This document shows positions 5,045-5,560 of a stretch of DNA of 5,560 nucleotides, piece by piece. The stretch is taken from positions 1 through 5,560 of the forward strand of contig CACYDO010000187.1 of assembly GCA_902773165.1 (NCBI GenBank), read 5' to 3'. The translations under genes were made by a program, and so were the position numbers. Under the pieces are notes generated by a model. It searched no databases and had not been told where the DNA came from. It saw nothing but the letters and a program-made list of their open reading frames with translations. The stretch is from an uncultured Ruminococcus sp. GTDB lineage: Bacteria; Bacillota; Clostridia; Oscillospirales; Acutalibacteraceae. Every line of letters begins with the position of its first letter. The first letter of the stretch is position 1.

Positions 5045-5560
5045 TTACTTAACCATATTTGCAACTTCTGCTGCAAAGTCGTCCTGACGCTTCTCAAGGC
5101 CCTCGCCCTTCTCAAAGCGAACGAACTTAACGATCTCGATCTTGCCGCCGAGAGCCTTAGCTGTTTCAGCTGTGTAAGAACCAACTGTCTTGGAGTTGTC
5201 CTTTACGAACTCCTGATCTACAAGGCAGTTCTCCTTGTAGTACTTGCCAACCCTGCCTTCTACAATCTTTGTAAGAACCTGCTCAGGCTTGTTAGCCATC
5301 TTGGGATCCTGCTTCATCTGAGCTACCATGATCTCCTTCTCATGGTCGATAACCTCAGCAGGAACAGCGTCCTTATTGAGATAAGCTGGATTAAGAGCTG
5401 CGATCTGCATTGCAACGTCCTTGCCGTATGCAATGAAATCAGCGTTCTTTGTATCAACATCTGTATCGAAGCCAACGAGAACGCCGATCTTACCGCCTGC
5501 GTGAACGTAAGCTACGCAAGGCATATCGTACTTCTCGAAACGACGGATCTTGATGTTCTC
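5045..5560 (-). CDS. tsf: Translation elongation factor Ts, C-terminal 171 residues (5' end beyond the window)
   Basis: EF-Ts is the guanine nucleotide exchange factor that regenerates EF-Tu-GTP in the cytoplasm. The open frame runs to the right edge without a start. It begins ENIKIRRFEKYD, so the methionine at 5524 is internal and not the start. Recognisable family blocks are AYVHAGGKIGVLVGF (17-31 of the fragment), GKDVAMQIAALNPAYL (46-61), the EGRVGKYYKENCLVDQEFVKD region (101-121) and the C-terminal FVRFEKGEGLEKRQDDFAAE (147-166). The N-terminal UBA-like domain and the TDF-containing exchange segment lie off the window. The fragment shows no frameshift or truncation at its 3' end. In bacteria tsf normally follows rpsB, which would be expected just beyond the right edge. 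Transcription stops at the strong hairpin 30 nt downstream. Confidence 0.97.
   Translation of the reverse strand, partial: ENIKIRRFEKYDMPCVAYVHAGGKIGVLVGFDTDVDTKNADFIAYGKDVAMQIAALNPAYLNKDAVPAEVIDHEKEIMVAQMKQDPKMANKPEQVLTKIVEGRVGKYYKENCLVDQEFVKDNSKTVGSYTAETAKALGGKIEIVKFVRFEKGEGLEKRQDDFAAEVANMVK

Overview
The window holds four genes, all on the minus strand, plus two non-coding stretches rich in repeats and hairpins. In transcription order (right to left) they are the 3' part of tsf (elongation factor Ts, cut by the right edge), ribonuclease J, a GdpP-type cyclic-di-AMP phosphodiesterase, and rplI (ribosomal protein bL9). All four products are normal-length, intact housekeeping proteins. RNase J and GdpP, strong AAGGAGG-like ribosome binding sites, TTG and GTG starts, and moderate GC content point to a Bacillota bacterium. 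The Clostridia, perhaps an Oscillospiraceae/Ruminococcaceae-type gut organism, fit best, but this assignment is an inference from protein style and not a match to a known genome.

Layout: 1-280 is non-coding and holds a GC-rich hairpin (10-34) and two nearly identical 68-bp direct repeats (91-158 and 213-280), the second abutting the rplI stop codon. rplI lies at 281-724, and its GTG start overlaps the gdpP TGA stop (GTGA). gdpP is at 721-2724. A 60-nt gap without a terminator separates it from RNase J (2785-4593). Next comes a 451-nt gap (4594-5044) with the RNase J leader, a run of inverted repeats, and the intrinsic terminator of tsf (4975-5014). tsf fills 5045-5560.

RNase J, gdpP and rplI are probably one transcription unit: no terminator lies between them and gdpP/rplI are translationally overlapped. 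It would be transcribed from an unidentified promoter in the gap upstream of RNase J, because tsf ends in its own strong terminator. The unit joins mRNA decay and rRNA/mRNA 5' processing (RNase J), c-di-AMP turnover (GdpP) and the ribosome (bL9). The gdpP-rplI pairing is a conserved Bacillota arrangement.

Reading the ribosome binding sites moves two starts: RNase J most likely begins at the ATG at 4593 (602 aa), and GdpP at the TTG at 2724 (667 aa). No clearly novel system is present. The most interesting material is the non-coding DNA: the 68-bp repeat pair behind rplI, and a 13-bp motif (GGGTATGCACCCG) plus smaller modules shared between the two non-coding regions, which suggest a dispersed intergenic repeat family.
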